In this document: positions 45,115 to 56,461 of the stretch, piece after piece | How positions within the stretch are numbered: position 1 is the stretch's first letter | Layout: each line of letters opens with the position of its first letter | From: Costus lasius | Lineage: Eukaryota; Streptophyta; Magnoliopsida; Zingiberales; Costaceae | Direction: 5' to 3' | NCBI GenBank assembly: GCA_027563935.2 | Contig: CM050453.2 | Location: 85,410,665-85,474,664, forward strand | Length of the DNA: 64,000 bases | The notes under the pieces: generated by a model | The model's database searches: none | What the model saw: the letters and a program-made list of their open reading frames with translations, nothing else | Told to the model about the DNA's origin: nothing | Position numbers and translations under genes: made by a program

Positions 45115-46800
45115 CTAACTAGTGACTGTTCTAATAGGTATCAACTCATTATCCTTATTTTTCATTACAGTGACACCTCCCTTTTTAGGAACACAGTGTA
45201 CAGGACTTACCCACTTACTATCTGAGATAGGGTAGATAATACCTGCATCAAGTAATTTTAGTACTTCCTTCTTCACCACTTCCTTCATAGACGGATTGAG
45301 TCTCCTCTGAAAATCTACATGCGGCTTGTGCTCATCCTCCATGTGAATCCTGTGCATACAAAAAGTAGGATTAATCCCCTTCAAGTCATCAATGGTGTAC
45401 TCAATTACCTTTCTATGAACTCTTAGCTCCTTCAAGAGTAGATCAGTTTCCCTGGCATCTAATTTAACATCCACAATCACAGGGTAGGTGGAGTTAGGAC
45501 CAAGAAATTTATATCTGAGGTTATCAGGTAAAACTTTCAACTCAACTTTAGGGATTTTTTCACTTTCATCATCAAATGTAGCACAATCTAAAATATCATG
45601 AGGTTCATCGTCAAAATCATTCTCAAAACTAGAATTATCAATTTTTTCACAAGAATTTTCCAAGGAATCAGAAAAAGAGTCAGAACAAGAATCAGAAAAA
45701 GAAACATCAACTGACGAATCATCAAACAGACAACTAACATCATAAACTGTGTCATCAATAGCATGAATAGTGCAACAAGAGCTAGCATATGCAGGTTTTT
45801 TCAATGAATTGTTTAAATCAAACTCAATCTTATCGTTGCCAATTCTCAAAGTAAGTTTACCGTTCCTTACATCAATCAGGGCTCCAGCAGTGGCTAAGAA
45901 CGGTCTACCCAAAATAATAAGAATCTTGGCATCCTCTTCCATTTCAAGTACCACAAAATCAGCAGGTATGAAGTACTTACCAACTTGTATAGGAACATCC
46001 TCCAGAATACCTACTGGATATTTTACTGATCGATCGGCGAGCTGCAAAGAAATTGTAGTTGGCTTGGGAGCTCCCATATCCAGTTTCCTGCACATAGACA
46101 AAGGCATCAGACTCACACTAGCTCCCAAGTCACATAAGGCTTGATCGAAAGCAACATTCCCAATTGAACAAGGAATAGAGAAACTACCTGGATCTTTTAA
46201 TTTCGGTGGCAACTTGTTTTGAATGAGAGCACTGCATTCTTCAGTTAGTGCCACAATACCGTAGTCCTCAATTTTTCTTTTGTTAGATAAAATTTCTTTT
46301 AAAAATTTTGCATAAGTAGGCATTTGGGATAATGCATCTGTAAAAGGAATATTAATGTATAACTTTTTCAACACTTCCAAAAATTTCCCAAACTGCCTAT
46401 CTAGCTTAGCTTGCACAATCCTCTGGGGAAAAGGGATAGGTGTCCTATATGGCTGTGGTGAACTAGGTCTAGGTTCCTCAACTTCACAAGGTAAGTCATT
46501 TTCCTGTGAAGACTCCTTCTCCTTAGAAGGAGAAGAATCAGGAATGGACTGCCCTTGTGTGGGTTGTCGTTCCAAAACTGGTTCCTCACTAGGTATGACA
46601 TCAGGCTCAACCTCTTCATCATCTAATGGTCCCCTTGGATCTTCCAATTGTCTCCCACTCCTAGTTATGATGGCATTACAATGTTCCCTAGGGTTAGGTT
46701 TAGGCCTTGCAGGTAACTTCCCTGGGGGTCTGTAAGGTGTACTAGCTTGTTGTGCTATCTGAGTTTCTAACATCTTATTATGAGCAACAACACCATCCAA
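45115..46800 (-). pseudogene. Element D: Gag C-terminus, protease and start of RT
   Basis: An open stretch of 561 codons, kept without a stop. Residues 1-130 are the Gag C-terminal linker (NPREHCNAI, Pro/Glu-rich). The protease active site is DLGAS with Asp224, followed by GRPFLATAGALIDV (the flap/second-half motif). An acidic spacer follows, then the RT N-terminus (VKKEVLKLLDAGIIYPI, WVSPVHCVPKKGG). The frame closes at TGA/TAG-type stop 45115-45117, just before MCIDYRKLN. Its retained openness contrasts with breaks elsewhere in D. Confidence 0.88.
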
Positions 46801-47990
46801 CCTAGAATTTATCTGCTTAAGGGTTTCTAAAATCTCATTATTTTTGCTCAGCTACTTACCCATGAATTTCTCAAACATCTCTTCTAAACTAGATTTTTGG
46901 GGTTGGCTCTGGTTTGACTATCTTTGATTATACCCTCCATTCTCATTTTGCCCACTAGTTTGATTGTTACTCTTCTAAGACAGGTTAGGATGGTTCCGCC
47001 AGCTAGGATTGTAGGTATTGGAGTAAGGGTCATTGGATCTACCTTGGTTATAACCCCCCACTGCATTCCTCAGCATAGTGCCCATTGTTCCCACAAACTT
47101 CACAAACAACAGAAGATACAACAGCGGTTTGCATTTGGAAAGAATTAAAACGGTTGCATAATGAATCTACCTTTTCTACAAGAGAACGCCAACCATCACC
47201 ATCGTTCTTACCCTGAGAAGGCCGATAAAGCACTCCTCTCTCAGAAGCCCACTGGTTGTGATTTAGCGCCATCTCCTTAATCAAGGCATAGGCAGCATCA
47301 ACAGTTTTGTTCATCAGTGCTCCCCGTGCAGTAGCATCAACAGTTAAGCGTGTGTTGTAAAGCAAACCATTATAGAAAGTTTGAATTAAAACCCAGTTTT
47401 CCACTCCATGGTGGGGGCACTTCTGTTGAAGCTCATTGAAGCGTTCCCATGCTTCACTCATTGATTCACCATCTCTCTAAGCAAAGCCTGTGATTTGGTT
47501 CCTCAACTGGATCATCTTACTAGGAGGAAAATACTTCTGCAAGAAGGCGTTAGACAACCGCTCCCAAGTAGTGAACGTCCCAGTCGGATGTGCATGAAGC
47601 CAAGCCTTTGCTCTGTCCCTGAGAGGAAAAAGGAAACAGTCTTAGTCTAAGGGCATCGTTAGATACACCATTAATCTTTATGGTGTCACAAAACTCAAGA
47701 AAAAGGGATAAGTGTTGGTTTGGATCTTCCAAAGGAGATCCTCCAAACTGATTCTGTTGAACGCTGGTTTGATCTCAAAGTTGTTTGCATCTATAGCAGG
47801 CCTAGTGATGCTGGAACGAATTCCCTGTGTATTTGGGGCTACATATTCTCTAAGCGTTCTCCTCTCTGCCATGATGGATTCTTCCTCCTCTCTTCAACAA
47901 ATCTCAACTTCCTGCACAGTCTAAGTGTTTTATTAATTTCAGGATCAAAGGGAACTAATGGCCCTGACCTAAGATTTCTGCGCATAAACA
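46801..47990 (-). pseudogene. Element D: gag
   Basis: N-terminus at about 47678-47872 (RRTLREYVAPNTQG, NNFEIKP), then LEDPNQHLSLFLEFCDTIKI with frame breaks near 47640-47690. The main block at 47048-47461 (EAWERFNELQQKCPHHGVE, FYNGLLYNTRLTVDA) ends with CCHC knuckle CEVCGNNGHYAEEC. Gag forms the particle shell and binds element RNA. It corresponds block by block to element L (1-2085). Stops occur near 47465-47475 and downstream of the knuckle. Confidence 0.85.
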
Positions 47991-48121
47991 GGTAGAAAGT
48001 CAGAAAAGTTCAGAAATTGTAGAGCTTAAAAGAAAATCAGAATCTATCACAGAAAGTAATAAAAAAACAAAAACTTAGTCTAGCGATAATAACAATTATA
48101 TCAATATCAACAAAACCGAAA

Positions 48122-48139
48122 TCCCCGGCAACAGCGCTA
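48122..48139 (-). other. Primer-binding site of D (mutated tRNA-Asp type)
   Basis: The minus strand reads TAGCGCTGTTGCCGGGGA, differing from the C and L site at three positions, six bases after the LTR end. Confidence 0.75.
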
Positions 48140-48414
48140 AAAACTTATTGTGTCCGCAAGTGTACGGATACTCGAAGTAATATTTAAGATATCGAACCAC
48201 AGGGACTTCGCTGTTAAGTACTGACTAATTGAATTTTCACTAGCTAAGCAAATCGAGGATGGTGTAAATAGCAATCGAACTGTAATCGAAGTAAATCAGA
48301 ATGAGAGAATCGGGACTAGGGGTTCATTCGTCTTAATATTCATGACTAAATATGATTAAAGATAAATCAATTTATCTTTGTTACGGTTAAGATATAATTC
48401 ACTTGATAAACAAA

Positions 48415-48586
48415 CTAACTCACTCTCGTGCAGTTAGTTTACAAAGAACGATCCTCACTCTCGTACAAGATCAATTCAATGCTAAATATAAGTGAATTTT
48501 GGCTAGAGAGATAAAGAATCACTCTCGTGCATTCTACCTCAATACCAAGATCTCAAGCAAAACTAAGCACTCTCGTACCTTAGTTT
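48415..48586 (-). other. Four leader hairpins of LTR D
   Basis: Minus strand. 48560-48586: AAACTAAG/CTTAGTTT around GTACGAGAGTG. 48515-48535: AGAAT/ATTCT around GCACGAGAGTG. 48450-48472: GATCTT/AGGATC around GTACGAGAGTG. 48415-48437: CTAACT/AGTTAG around GCACGAGAGTG. The apical sequence is constant, the stems are different and paired. In the 3' LTR the copy of the last hairpin has lost pairing. Confidence 0.75.
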
Positions 48587-49444
48587 CACAGGTTTTACTC
48601 AAGGCTTTCTAAGAATCTAACATCTATCTCTAGCATGTTATCATGTCTGAAACAACAATAAATTCTATGTCATAACACTAACAAGAAATAAGCTTCTAAA
48701 ATCTACGGGTAAGAATACAACCAATCTCTTGCGATGAGCTCTTACAATAAATTCTAGGGTTCCAAGTTCTATGATATCATCTTTTCAGTCCATAGCATAA
48801 AACTCTAAAACATGTTAATGCATGATGTTAAAAACTATTGAAGGCATAAATCACTTGAGTAAAATAACCATAGCAAAGATATATTGATGTAAGAAAAGTT
48901 ATCTAGTTATTGAAATATCAAGAGAATAACACCCCCCCCCCCCCCCCCGTGTCCCAAGAGGAGTTTAAGCTAGCATGGAGAAGAAGTTACAATATTCCAT
49001 GGTTTTAGAGAGTCAAAAATCAAAGGAAAATAAGAGTTTAGAAAATACAGCACGACTGTGAAATATTTCACAGCCGTATTTTGCAAGTTGAAATGATGAA
49101 CAGTGTCGGCGCCTCTTCTTTCTTTGATTTCTCTTCCAATTGACCTCCTTTCGTTCTAAAACTTATGGTACGTTGTCTTCTCCTGCAGGCAAAGCTTCAG
49201 TATGAATTTCGCTGTCTGAGATGGTTTGGATTCGTCGGGATGGCGTAACCCTAGGCGGCAATACGAACTGTGATTTCTCTCTCTCTAGTGGATGAAAATT
49301 AGGGCTTTTTGTGTCGTCCTCTTCCTCTCATTGGTTGCCTCCTCTTTGCTTCTTACAACGTTGAATTTAAGGGTCTAGATCTCTCGCAATCGTCTCCGCA
49401 AAAATCGGGCGTCGAAATTGACCTGGGAGTTGCGTTCAAAAATA

Positions 49445-49805
49445 GAAATACGGCAGTGTAATAGTTCACGGCCCTACTATAAAATCGATCGACCGTTCTG
49501 TTCTGAAAGTGCTGGGAAATACGGCACCGTAATATGGTTCACGGCACTACCGTAAAATCGGATGAACTCTCTGGTCGGGAACGTCTGGAAAATACGGCCC
49601 GTGAAATAGTTCACGGCACTGCCGTAAAATCGGCTGAACTCTCTGGTCAGGAACGTCTGGAAAAATACGGTCGTGTAATTCTTTATGGTGGTGCTGTAAA
49701 ATCCAGAAAGTTCTCTGTTTGGAATATCACCAAAATACGGTCGTGCTCTCGATAATACAGTAGCCGCGAAAAATACGGTACCGTATTATAAATATGGCCC
49801 TGCCG
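49445..49805 (-). repeat. Palindromic repeat array in LTR D
   Basis: About five units spaced 66-70 bp, each with AAATACGGC(A/C) and a facing (C)ACGGCACT(A/G)CCGTAAAAT. The core type is shared with LTR C (ATACGGCACTACCGT). It is upstream, in element orientation, of a weak TTAAATT promoter-like segment near 49360. Confidence 0.75.
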
Positions 49806-50070
49806 TATTTTGGTCCTTAGCCTCGATTTGCATGAAATTTCTTGTGTGACCTCTTCTTGATGTTGAGAATTCTTCTATGTATTTGATTTTGCTCGAAAAT
49901 ACCCTAAAATGATGTCTTTTTGCCTGAAAATCATGAAAAACCAAAATAGAAGTAGACTTTGCAATACTTGATGGATTCAGCATAAAAACAAGTAAAAGAT
50001 CCTCAATTTAGCATGAAAAGGTATCTAAAATGATACAAAATATACTATATATTTTGGTGTCATCAGATAT

Positions 50071-52500
50071 CATCTATTATATGGTTGATATCAACAATAA
50101 TATGGTTGATATTAAGTATAAAAAATTATATATCGATTGTAAAAGGTCGTCTGATAACTATATAGCTAATATCAGCTATAATATGGCTGATGTCAGCTAA
50201 AATATAGTTTATATCCATTATAATATAGTTGATAACAACTATTAAAAACCTTATATCGACTATAAAAGGTTCTCTAACAACTATATAGTTGATACCAGCT
50301 ATGAGATGGTTGATGTCAACTATAATATGGTTGATGTCATATTATAGCTGATATCAACTATATTATAGTTGACATCAACCATATTATTGTTGATATCAAC
50401 CATATTATTGCTGATATCAACCATATTATAGCTGATATTAATTATATAGTTGTCAAACGACCTTTTATATTCAATATAGGGTTTTATATTTGATATCAAC
50501 CATATTATTGTGGATATCAACTATATTATAGTTGGCATCAACCATCTTATATCTGATATCAACTATATAGTTGTAAGATGAACTTTTAGATTCAATATAG
50601 GGTTTTTTTTTTAGTTGATATCAACCATATTATCGTTGATATCAACCAGATTATAATTGATATTATGGTTGATATCAACTATTTTATTACTGCTATCAAC
50701 TATATAGCTATCAGACGATCTCTTATAGTCGATATAAGGTTTTTTATATTGATATCAACCACATTATAATTGATATTAACCATATTATTGTTGAAATTAT
50801 TCTAAATTGAGTACCCAATTTATGCCATTTTTTTCTCTTATCGGTATGAGCAGCCACAATCTTGGACTTTTGCCTAGCTGGAACTCTGGATTATTCTTCT
50901 TTGCTAATGAAATCAAAGTTTGTGGATCTTTGTCGCCGTGGAGGTTTCTTGATCTCTATGGATAGGGTAGCATGTCAGCCATTCATTTTTTATAGAAAAT
51001 ATTTACGGCTACATTTAATCAGATTTTGAATTAAATAAGTTCTCATACTATGACCATCTTTAATTTTAGTGCTCTTTTCTAGCCAATTCATGAACGTGCA
51101 AAAAAAGGAGAAAGAGTTTTTTTTCTTCTAATTACTCTCAATTTCATGCTTGAACTATGATCAACTTAATATTCTGTAATCAAAATGAGTTCTTGAACTA
51201 TGATCAATATTGATACTTTTTTTTTTACCACAATAAGAAACTACATAAAAGAGATTTAGGTTTTTTGTATAATTAATATATATATATATACACTATAATA
51301 TTATTTCTATTTTATAGTTGATATCAACCATATTGTAGTTAATATCAATCATATTATAGCTGATATTAACTATATAATTGCTAGATGACCTTTTATAGTC
51401 GATGTAGGGTTTTTATAGTTGATATCAACCATATTATAGCTGATATTAACTATATTATAGCTGTTATCAACCATATTATGGTTGATAACAGCTATATAGT
51501 TGCTAGACAACCATTTTACAGTTGATATAAGATTTTTTATAATTGATATCAATCATATTATATTTGATATCAAACATATAGTTGTTAGATAACCTTTTAC
51601 AGTCGATATAGAGTTTTTTTTATAGTTGATATCAACCATATTATTGTTGATAACAACTATATTATAGCTGATATCAACCATATTATAGTTGTTATCAACC
51701 ATATTATAGCTTATATCAACTATATAGTTGCTAGACAATCTTTTACAATTGACATAAAGTTTTTTATAGTTGATATCAACCATATTATAGCTGATATCAA
51801 GTATATAATTGCTATATGACCTTTTGCAGTCGATATAGTATTTGTTATAGTTGATATCAACTATATTATCGTTGATAATAATCATGCTATAGATGATATC
51901 AAACATATAGTTGTCAAATGACCTTTTACAATAGATAAAGTATTTTTTATAGTTGATATCAACAATATTACAGTTGATATCAATAATATTACAGCTGATA
52001 TCAATCATATTATAGTTGATATCAACTATATAGTTGTGAGATGACCTTTTTACAGTCGATATAGGATTTTTTACAGTTGATATCAACCATATTATAGCCG
52101 ATATCAACCATATTATAGTTAATATTAGCTATATTATAGTTGTTATCAACCATATTATAACTGATATTAGCTATATTATAGTTGTTATCAACCACATTAT
52201 AGCTGATATCAGCTATATAGTTGCTAGACAACTTTTCACCATCGATATTGCTTTTTTGTATTTGATTTCAACGATATTATTGTTGATATCAACATATTAT
52301 AGTCGATATCAACTATATTATAACTGATATCAACTATATAGCTGCCAAATGATTTTTTACAGTCGATATAGGGTTTTTTATAGTTGATATCAACCATATT
52401 ATTGTTGATATCAACGATATAGTTGCCAAACGACCTTTTATAATCGATATAGGGTTTTTTTATAATTGATATTAATCATATTATACTTGATATAAACTAT
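50071..52500. repeat. 21-bp satellite, right part, with higher-order pattern
   Basis: Units such as TGATATCAACCATATTATAGC repeat head to tail in 21-bp steps. They are grouped into larger blocks by recurring segments near GTTGCTAGACGACCTTTTA and AGTCGATATAGGGTTTTTTA. Because 21 is divisible by three, one frame stays open as seven-residue repeats (YNMVDIS-like); this is not evidence for a protein. Confidence 0.88.
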
Positions 52501-53501
52501 AATTATAAATTTTGTAACATCAAAATTTCAACATGTAACTATATCAGAATACCATAACTAATATAGCTACCTCAAAACATGTTCATACAAGACTATATTT
52601 ACTATTAACATATCCAACATATCAAGGGATTGATAGCACCAAAATCCCATATAAAATCAGCCAACAAAGAGAGCTCAGCTCCACAATCAAAGACCAAAAT
52701 AGGGGAAAACAAGGGAATGACGGGTTCTGAACAACAAACTCGTCAAAGCACAAATAGGGGCATGGAACTCCCTTAACCCCTAACAAAATTCAATAAAACA
52801 ACATCTTCATATCATCATCAAATGACCAAAACCATATCAATAACTTAACAACATAAATATCATAGCAAAATAAAGAATGTTAGATCTAAAATCGCACCAA
52901 AATAAAAGCATCACGAGAAAACACAGGAGATGCAGCTACTCAAGTCAAGCCAAAAAAGGAGATAGAACACCCTCATGCGTATAATAAAATGTAACAAAAA
53001 TTATCATAAAAACCTATCAAAAGTAGTCATCAAAGAGAGGAGAAGTTATATCAACAATTACTTCAAGGAGCTTTCGCCGGAGACAAGGACGGAGACAAGA
53101 TTCGCCAGTCATGCTAGGGTCATAATTTTAATTTCATAAGGGATTAAAACCTAACCAGTAAGTAGGGTCAAGCTGATATAGTCTCATTCTTGTAAGATAC
53201 TTCCATATCTAACAATTACACTTACCTATTCCACATTGATTGGTTTTGTAAATAAGTGTATGTACATTGTTTGGTTTTGCAATATCATGTATATTTAAAA
53301 ATTGTTGAGTGGTTTCCTTGCATAATTTATTTCTAGATGGACCATAATTCAAAAAGATCATAAAAGTCACCACACAAATTTTTTATGATATCTATGTTAT
53401 AGCTATTGGACAAAATATGAGATTTAACACATAGTTCAATGCATAGTTGGAAATATGCTATAGAAATTTTCAATAACAAATGAATATTAATTATGACAAG
53501 G

Positions 53502-54030
53502 CATAATCAATGAGATTAATTAAAAGCAGATTGGAAATTATAGAAAGAATTAAAAGAAAAAGAGACTAGTTTTGGATGGAATATTCGATTAGAAACAATA
53601 GATGCACCACCAAACTAGTAGGCAAGAAAAATTGAGGTATGTTTTTAATTTATTAATATGAAGATTTAATATAAATTTATTATTAATTTGACATATACCA
53701 TTACTACATTGATAGGTTAATAAAAAATATGCCAAACTTTGAAAGAAAGACATTCATCTAAAAATTGAGTGGAAGAATGATGTTATGTTTGGTAATACTA
53801 TGACAATAGAAGTTGATTGTTATGTATCAGGGATACCTTTATAGGAAGATCATAACAAAAATATGGATAATGAAGAATATAGTATGCCTTTAGAGATACG
53901 GGAAGTGGAGCTAGTACATCATCACAAAGTAAAAAGTTGGCTGGTAAGAGAAAAGTTATAAATTTAGATGTAGCAAGATTAAGTGACAACTTTGCAAAAT
54001 TTCTAGAGTTTATTCAACAAAAAAAATGAA
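53502..54030 (+). pseudogene. Decayed Myb/SANT-like gene fragment
   Basis: In one frame at 53502-53636 the sequence reads LKADWKL-stop-KELKEKE, SFGWNIRLETIDAPPN and two stops then ARKIE. It fits the Myb/SANT-like domain common in plant genes linked to PIF/Harbinger-type elements. The exon ends at GAG|GTATGT, a good donor. A Ser/Lys-rich tail is readable at about 53885-54010 (DTGSGASTSSQSKKLAGKRK). Stops at 53511, about 53547 and about 53616-53621 fall where the domain normally has tryptophan, fitting TGG to TAG/TGA change. The rest is unrecognisable. Confidence 0.5.
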
Positions 54031-54723
54031 ATGGAAACTGCATTTCTTAAACCCTCCTGGCTACACTATTAAATATATTATGATTGATTTCAAGACTCTT
54101 ATGAAATATTTTATGTTGCCACACTTATGTTTGAGTGTAAATCGAAATTGAAGAGGGATTTATGAGCCCATCTTGAAACTCTAATAACAAAATTAAGATG
54201 GTTGAATTTCCAATATAACTTGTATAAAAAGTTTATTCAATTTTAGATTGTACGCCATTTCAATATGACTTGTATGCTATTTACCTCTATTTGATGTTGG
54301 TAGACACTTCAATTATGTTTGACTTGTATACTTTGACACTAGTTATGTTTAGTTTTACTATGATCTCATAATGGTACTATGATTGTTGCATTATTTATGC
54401 ATGTTTCTATAGATTATTGATGATTTTTTTATTTACTAGATATGGCTAATGTACCAAATGGATATAATCTTGAAAATAATCAAAATGAAGACATAGACGT
54501 TGTTCTCTTCTTTATGCATGTTTCTATAGTTTTACTATGATTTCACAATTTACCTTGTTCTCTTCTTTATTGTAGACGTTGGTATCTTTTCTTAGTGCTC
54601 AAGTGGTGGCCACAAGTCCCTCATCCCCTTCTCAACTTAACGCAAAAAATTGAAAGATCCATCTTGTGCACTCTTCTTCTCCTCCTTATTCTTCTCCTTT
54701 GTATTAAAGATTATGAAAAGGAA

Positions 54724-54853
54724 TCTTGTGTTTCTTTGGATGGAAAACTAGGAGAAAAGAATGGAAAACATAATGAATCTAGTAGCATATTTCATCTAGA
54801 TTCAATGTGTTTTTCATTTTTTCCTCCCAGTTTTTTGTCTAAGGAAACACAGC
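54724..54853. mobile_element. Older foldback MITE related to 23849-23980
   Basis: Imperfect inverted arms with TGTGTTTC / GAAACACA near the ends and GAATCTAG / CATCTAGATTCA at the centre. The centre matches that of the 23849-23980 hairpin. Arms differ at many sites, so this copy is older. Confidence 0.55.
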
Positions 54854-55009
54854 TTAAGTGTTGTGATTGCTTATAATCCATTTGCTTCTACAAATAAAAG
54901 TTGTTATCATTGAAATATTGGATTTATTGTACCATCCTTCAAGAAATTATTTGTTTCAATATAAATACATATATCCTCTAAGAGTAGTGGTAAAGCTACT
55001 AATGACATA

Positions 55010-56092
55010 GGCCCAGTTTGGGGCGGTTGGAGCTTCTGGCTTATGGCTGGTCTGAGTAAAGCTAGTCTGAAAAGTTAAGGCTGTTTGGATGTTTTAGCTG
55101 GTCTGATAAGCAACTGTGAGCTGCTGTGCTGTGCTGTTTGATTCTATTAAGAAAATATTTTTTATTTATAATAAAAATTAATTTTTTTAATATAAAACAT
55201 AAATAAAATATAAAATTACCTAACACAATAATAAATATTTTTTAGACTATTACATATATGAATTTAAGCTTAAAATAAATATTTTTTTCAAGAATTCCCT
55301 AATTATTAATTTTTTTAAATTTAAAGAAATAATCATACAAATATAAATTTTAATTTTTTTTAAGAATTCCCCTACATACATAATATATAAATTTTAAAGA
55401 AATAATCATAATACATTATAAATATAAATTTAATTTTAATTATATATTATTAATTTAGATAGAAATATTTATTCTCTTTTTTTTTATATTTTTATTATTT
55501 TAATTTTAAAAATTCTTATTTATTAATACTTGGTAAAAAAATTAAAAAAAAGTTAAAAAAATACCAAATCCCACTCGTGGTTGCCACGATGGGATTTGGG
55601 ATTCTTCCATCTCCGATTCGACGCCTTGCCGACGATTCGGCGATCGACGACGAGATGGGCGGAGACGGCCCGAGGCGGCGACGACTGGAGGCTGTGATGA
55701 AGCTGACAACGAGAAGATGCGGCGACGGAAGGTGCGGGCTAGGCGACGACTGGCAGAGCCGAAGACGGAGAACGGCCAGAGGTGGCGATGGCTAGACGCA
55801 GCGACGGTTGGACGCGGCGATGAAGCTGGTGACGAGAAGATGCGGCGATGGAAGGTGCGGGCTAGGCGACGACGGCTGGAGGTGACGACTGGCGAAGCCG
55901 AAGATGGAGAATGGCCGGAGGCGGTGACCTTTTCTTCGTGAGGACGAACGCGAAAACGTCGTGCGAAATGCGAGTGGCTGCCACTGTTCATAGGCAGCCA
56001 CTTATTAATTCCAAAAGTTGCCCATACGCCGCTTCCCCTGTATAGTGGAGCTTCTCAGTTGGACACTGAGAAGCCCCTCTCCAAACACAATA
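55010..56092. mobile_element. Possible DNA element with GC-rich duplicated core
   Basis: Ends resembling GGCCCAGTTTGGGGCGGTTG and, reversed, GTGTTTGGAGAGGGGCTTCT give weak inverted termini. An AT-rich left half precedes a GC-rich part (55570-55990) in which a roughly 125-bp unit is duplicated (GAGAAGATGCGGCGA at about 55710 and 55837). Open frames in the GC-rich part are Arg/Ser-rich, lack recognisable domains and look like composition effects. Confidence 0.4.
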
Positions 56093-56461
56093 ACTTCAAG
56101 CTTTTGGCTGCCCGCAAACACAAACGTTGCTGGGCAGCCGCTCCCAGCTGCTCCCACACCACCGGGAAGCCACCAGAATTCGCTGCCGCTACCGAAGAAC
56201 CCTTCGCCGGAGCCCGCTCGAGGGAAGGGAGTAAGAAATCATGGAGGAGGAGAGACGCCGCCGCCGACGTCACGTTCCACCCGCACGCATAGCGCGAAGC
56301 TAGGGCTATAGTAGCCCTAGCTTGATTTTACTCAAATGGATCGCCCGACCTGTTAAACCACGCTGCCCGATCCGCTTAGCCAAACCCAACCTGCCTGCAG
56401 GCTGAATCAGTGGGCTTGGGCCGCGCATGCGCGTGGTCCAGAACCGAAAATAGGCCTAACA
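56093..56461 (-). repeat. Probable 3' LTR start of element G3
   Basis: On the minus strand TGTTAGGCCTATTTTCGG begins at 56461, directly after the end of the pol-like frame (CACCTCAGGTAGGGGAGAA). The LTR is GC-rich and is cut at the left by the element at 55010-56092. Confidence 0.45.

Larger units (their letters stand above)
41423..50065 (-). mobile_element. Element D: Athila-like LTR retrotransposon, nearly complete
   Basis: It has a full 5' LTR (48146-50065), a mutated tRNA-Asp primer-binding site, gag, protease, reverse transcriptase, RNase H and integrase in order on the minus strand, and a truncated 3' LTR (41423-42608). Identical GATAT duplications (41418-41422, 50066-50070) flank it inside the 21-bp satellite. 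Stops and frame shifts inactivate the genes. The region between the integrase stop and the 3' LTR is missing, including any env-position ORF, the 3' UTR and the first about 720 bp of the 3' LTR. LTR ends match those of element C, suggesting D-type elements could mobilise C. Confidence 0.93.
48146..50065 (-). repeat. Element D 5' LTR (1920 bp)
   Basis: On the minus strand starts TGATGACACCAAAATA, close to the start of LTR C, and ends GGACACAATA (ACACAACA in the 3' copy). Contains the palindromic array (49445-49805), a 17-C run (48932-48948; 6 C in the 3' copy) and leader hairpins (48415-48586). Confidence 0.9.
34505..53178. mobile_element. Foldback element with long inverted arms and 21-bp satellite
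   Basis: Sequence at 34505-34758 and 40579-41040 reappears in inverted order at 52500-53178. Examples: TTAGGTTTTAATCCC, GCATGACTAGCAA, TTTCCGGCGAAAG and CCTATTTTGGTCTTTGATTG on the left, each with its reverse complement on the right. Between the arms is a 21-bp tandem satellite. Two later insertions split it (M at 34764-40574 and D at 41423-50065); without them it would be about 4.2 kb. No transposase frame is seen. The outer ends and a target duplication could not be fixed. Large foldback and Mutator-like elements with long termini are known, but this particular one is not recognised. Confidence 0.7.

Noticed and set aside
51553..52231. Long minus-strand frames of repeating YNMVDI-like peptides
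   Set aside because: They come from a 21-bp satellite whose period is a multiple of three, so one frame stays open by default. No start context, domain or gene structure is seen.
55542..55991. 149-residue Arg/Ser-rich minus-strand frame
   Set aside because: It spans a duplicated GC-rich unit, is open on both strands in several frames and has no recognisable domain; composition and duplication explain it.
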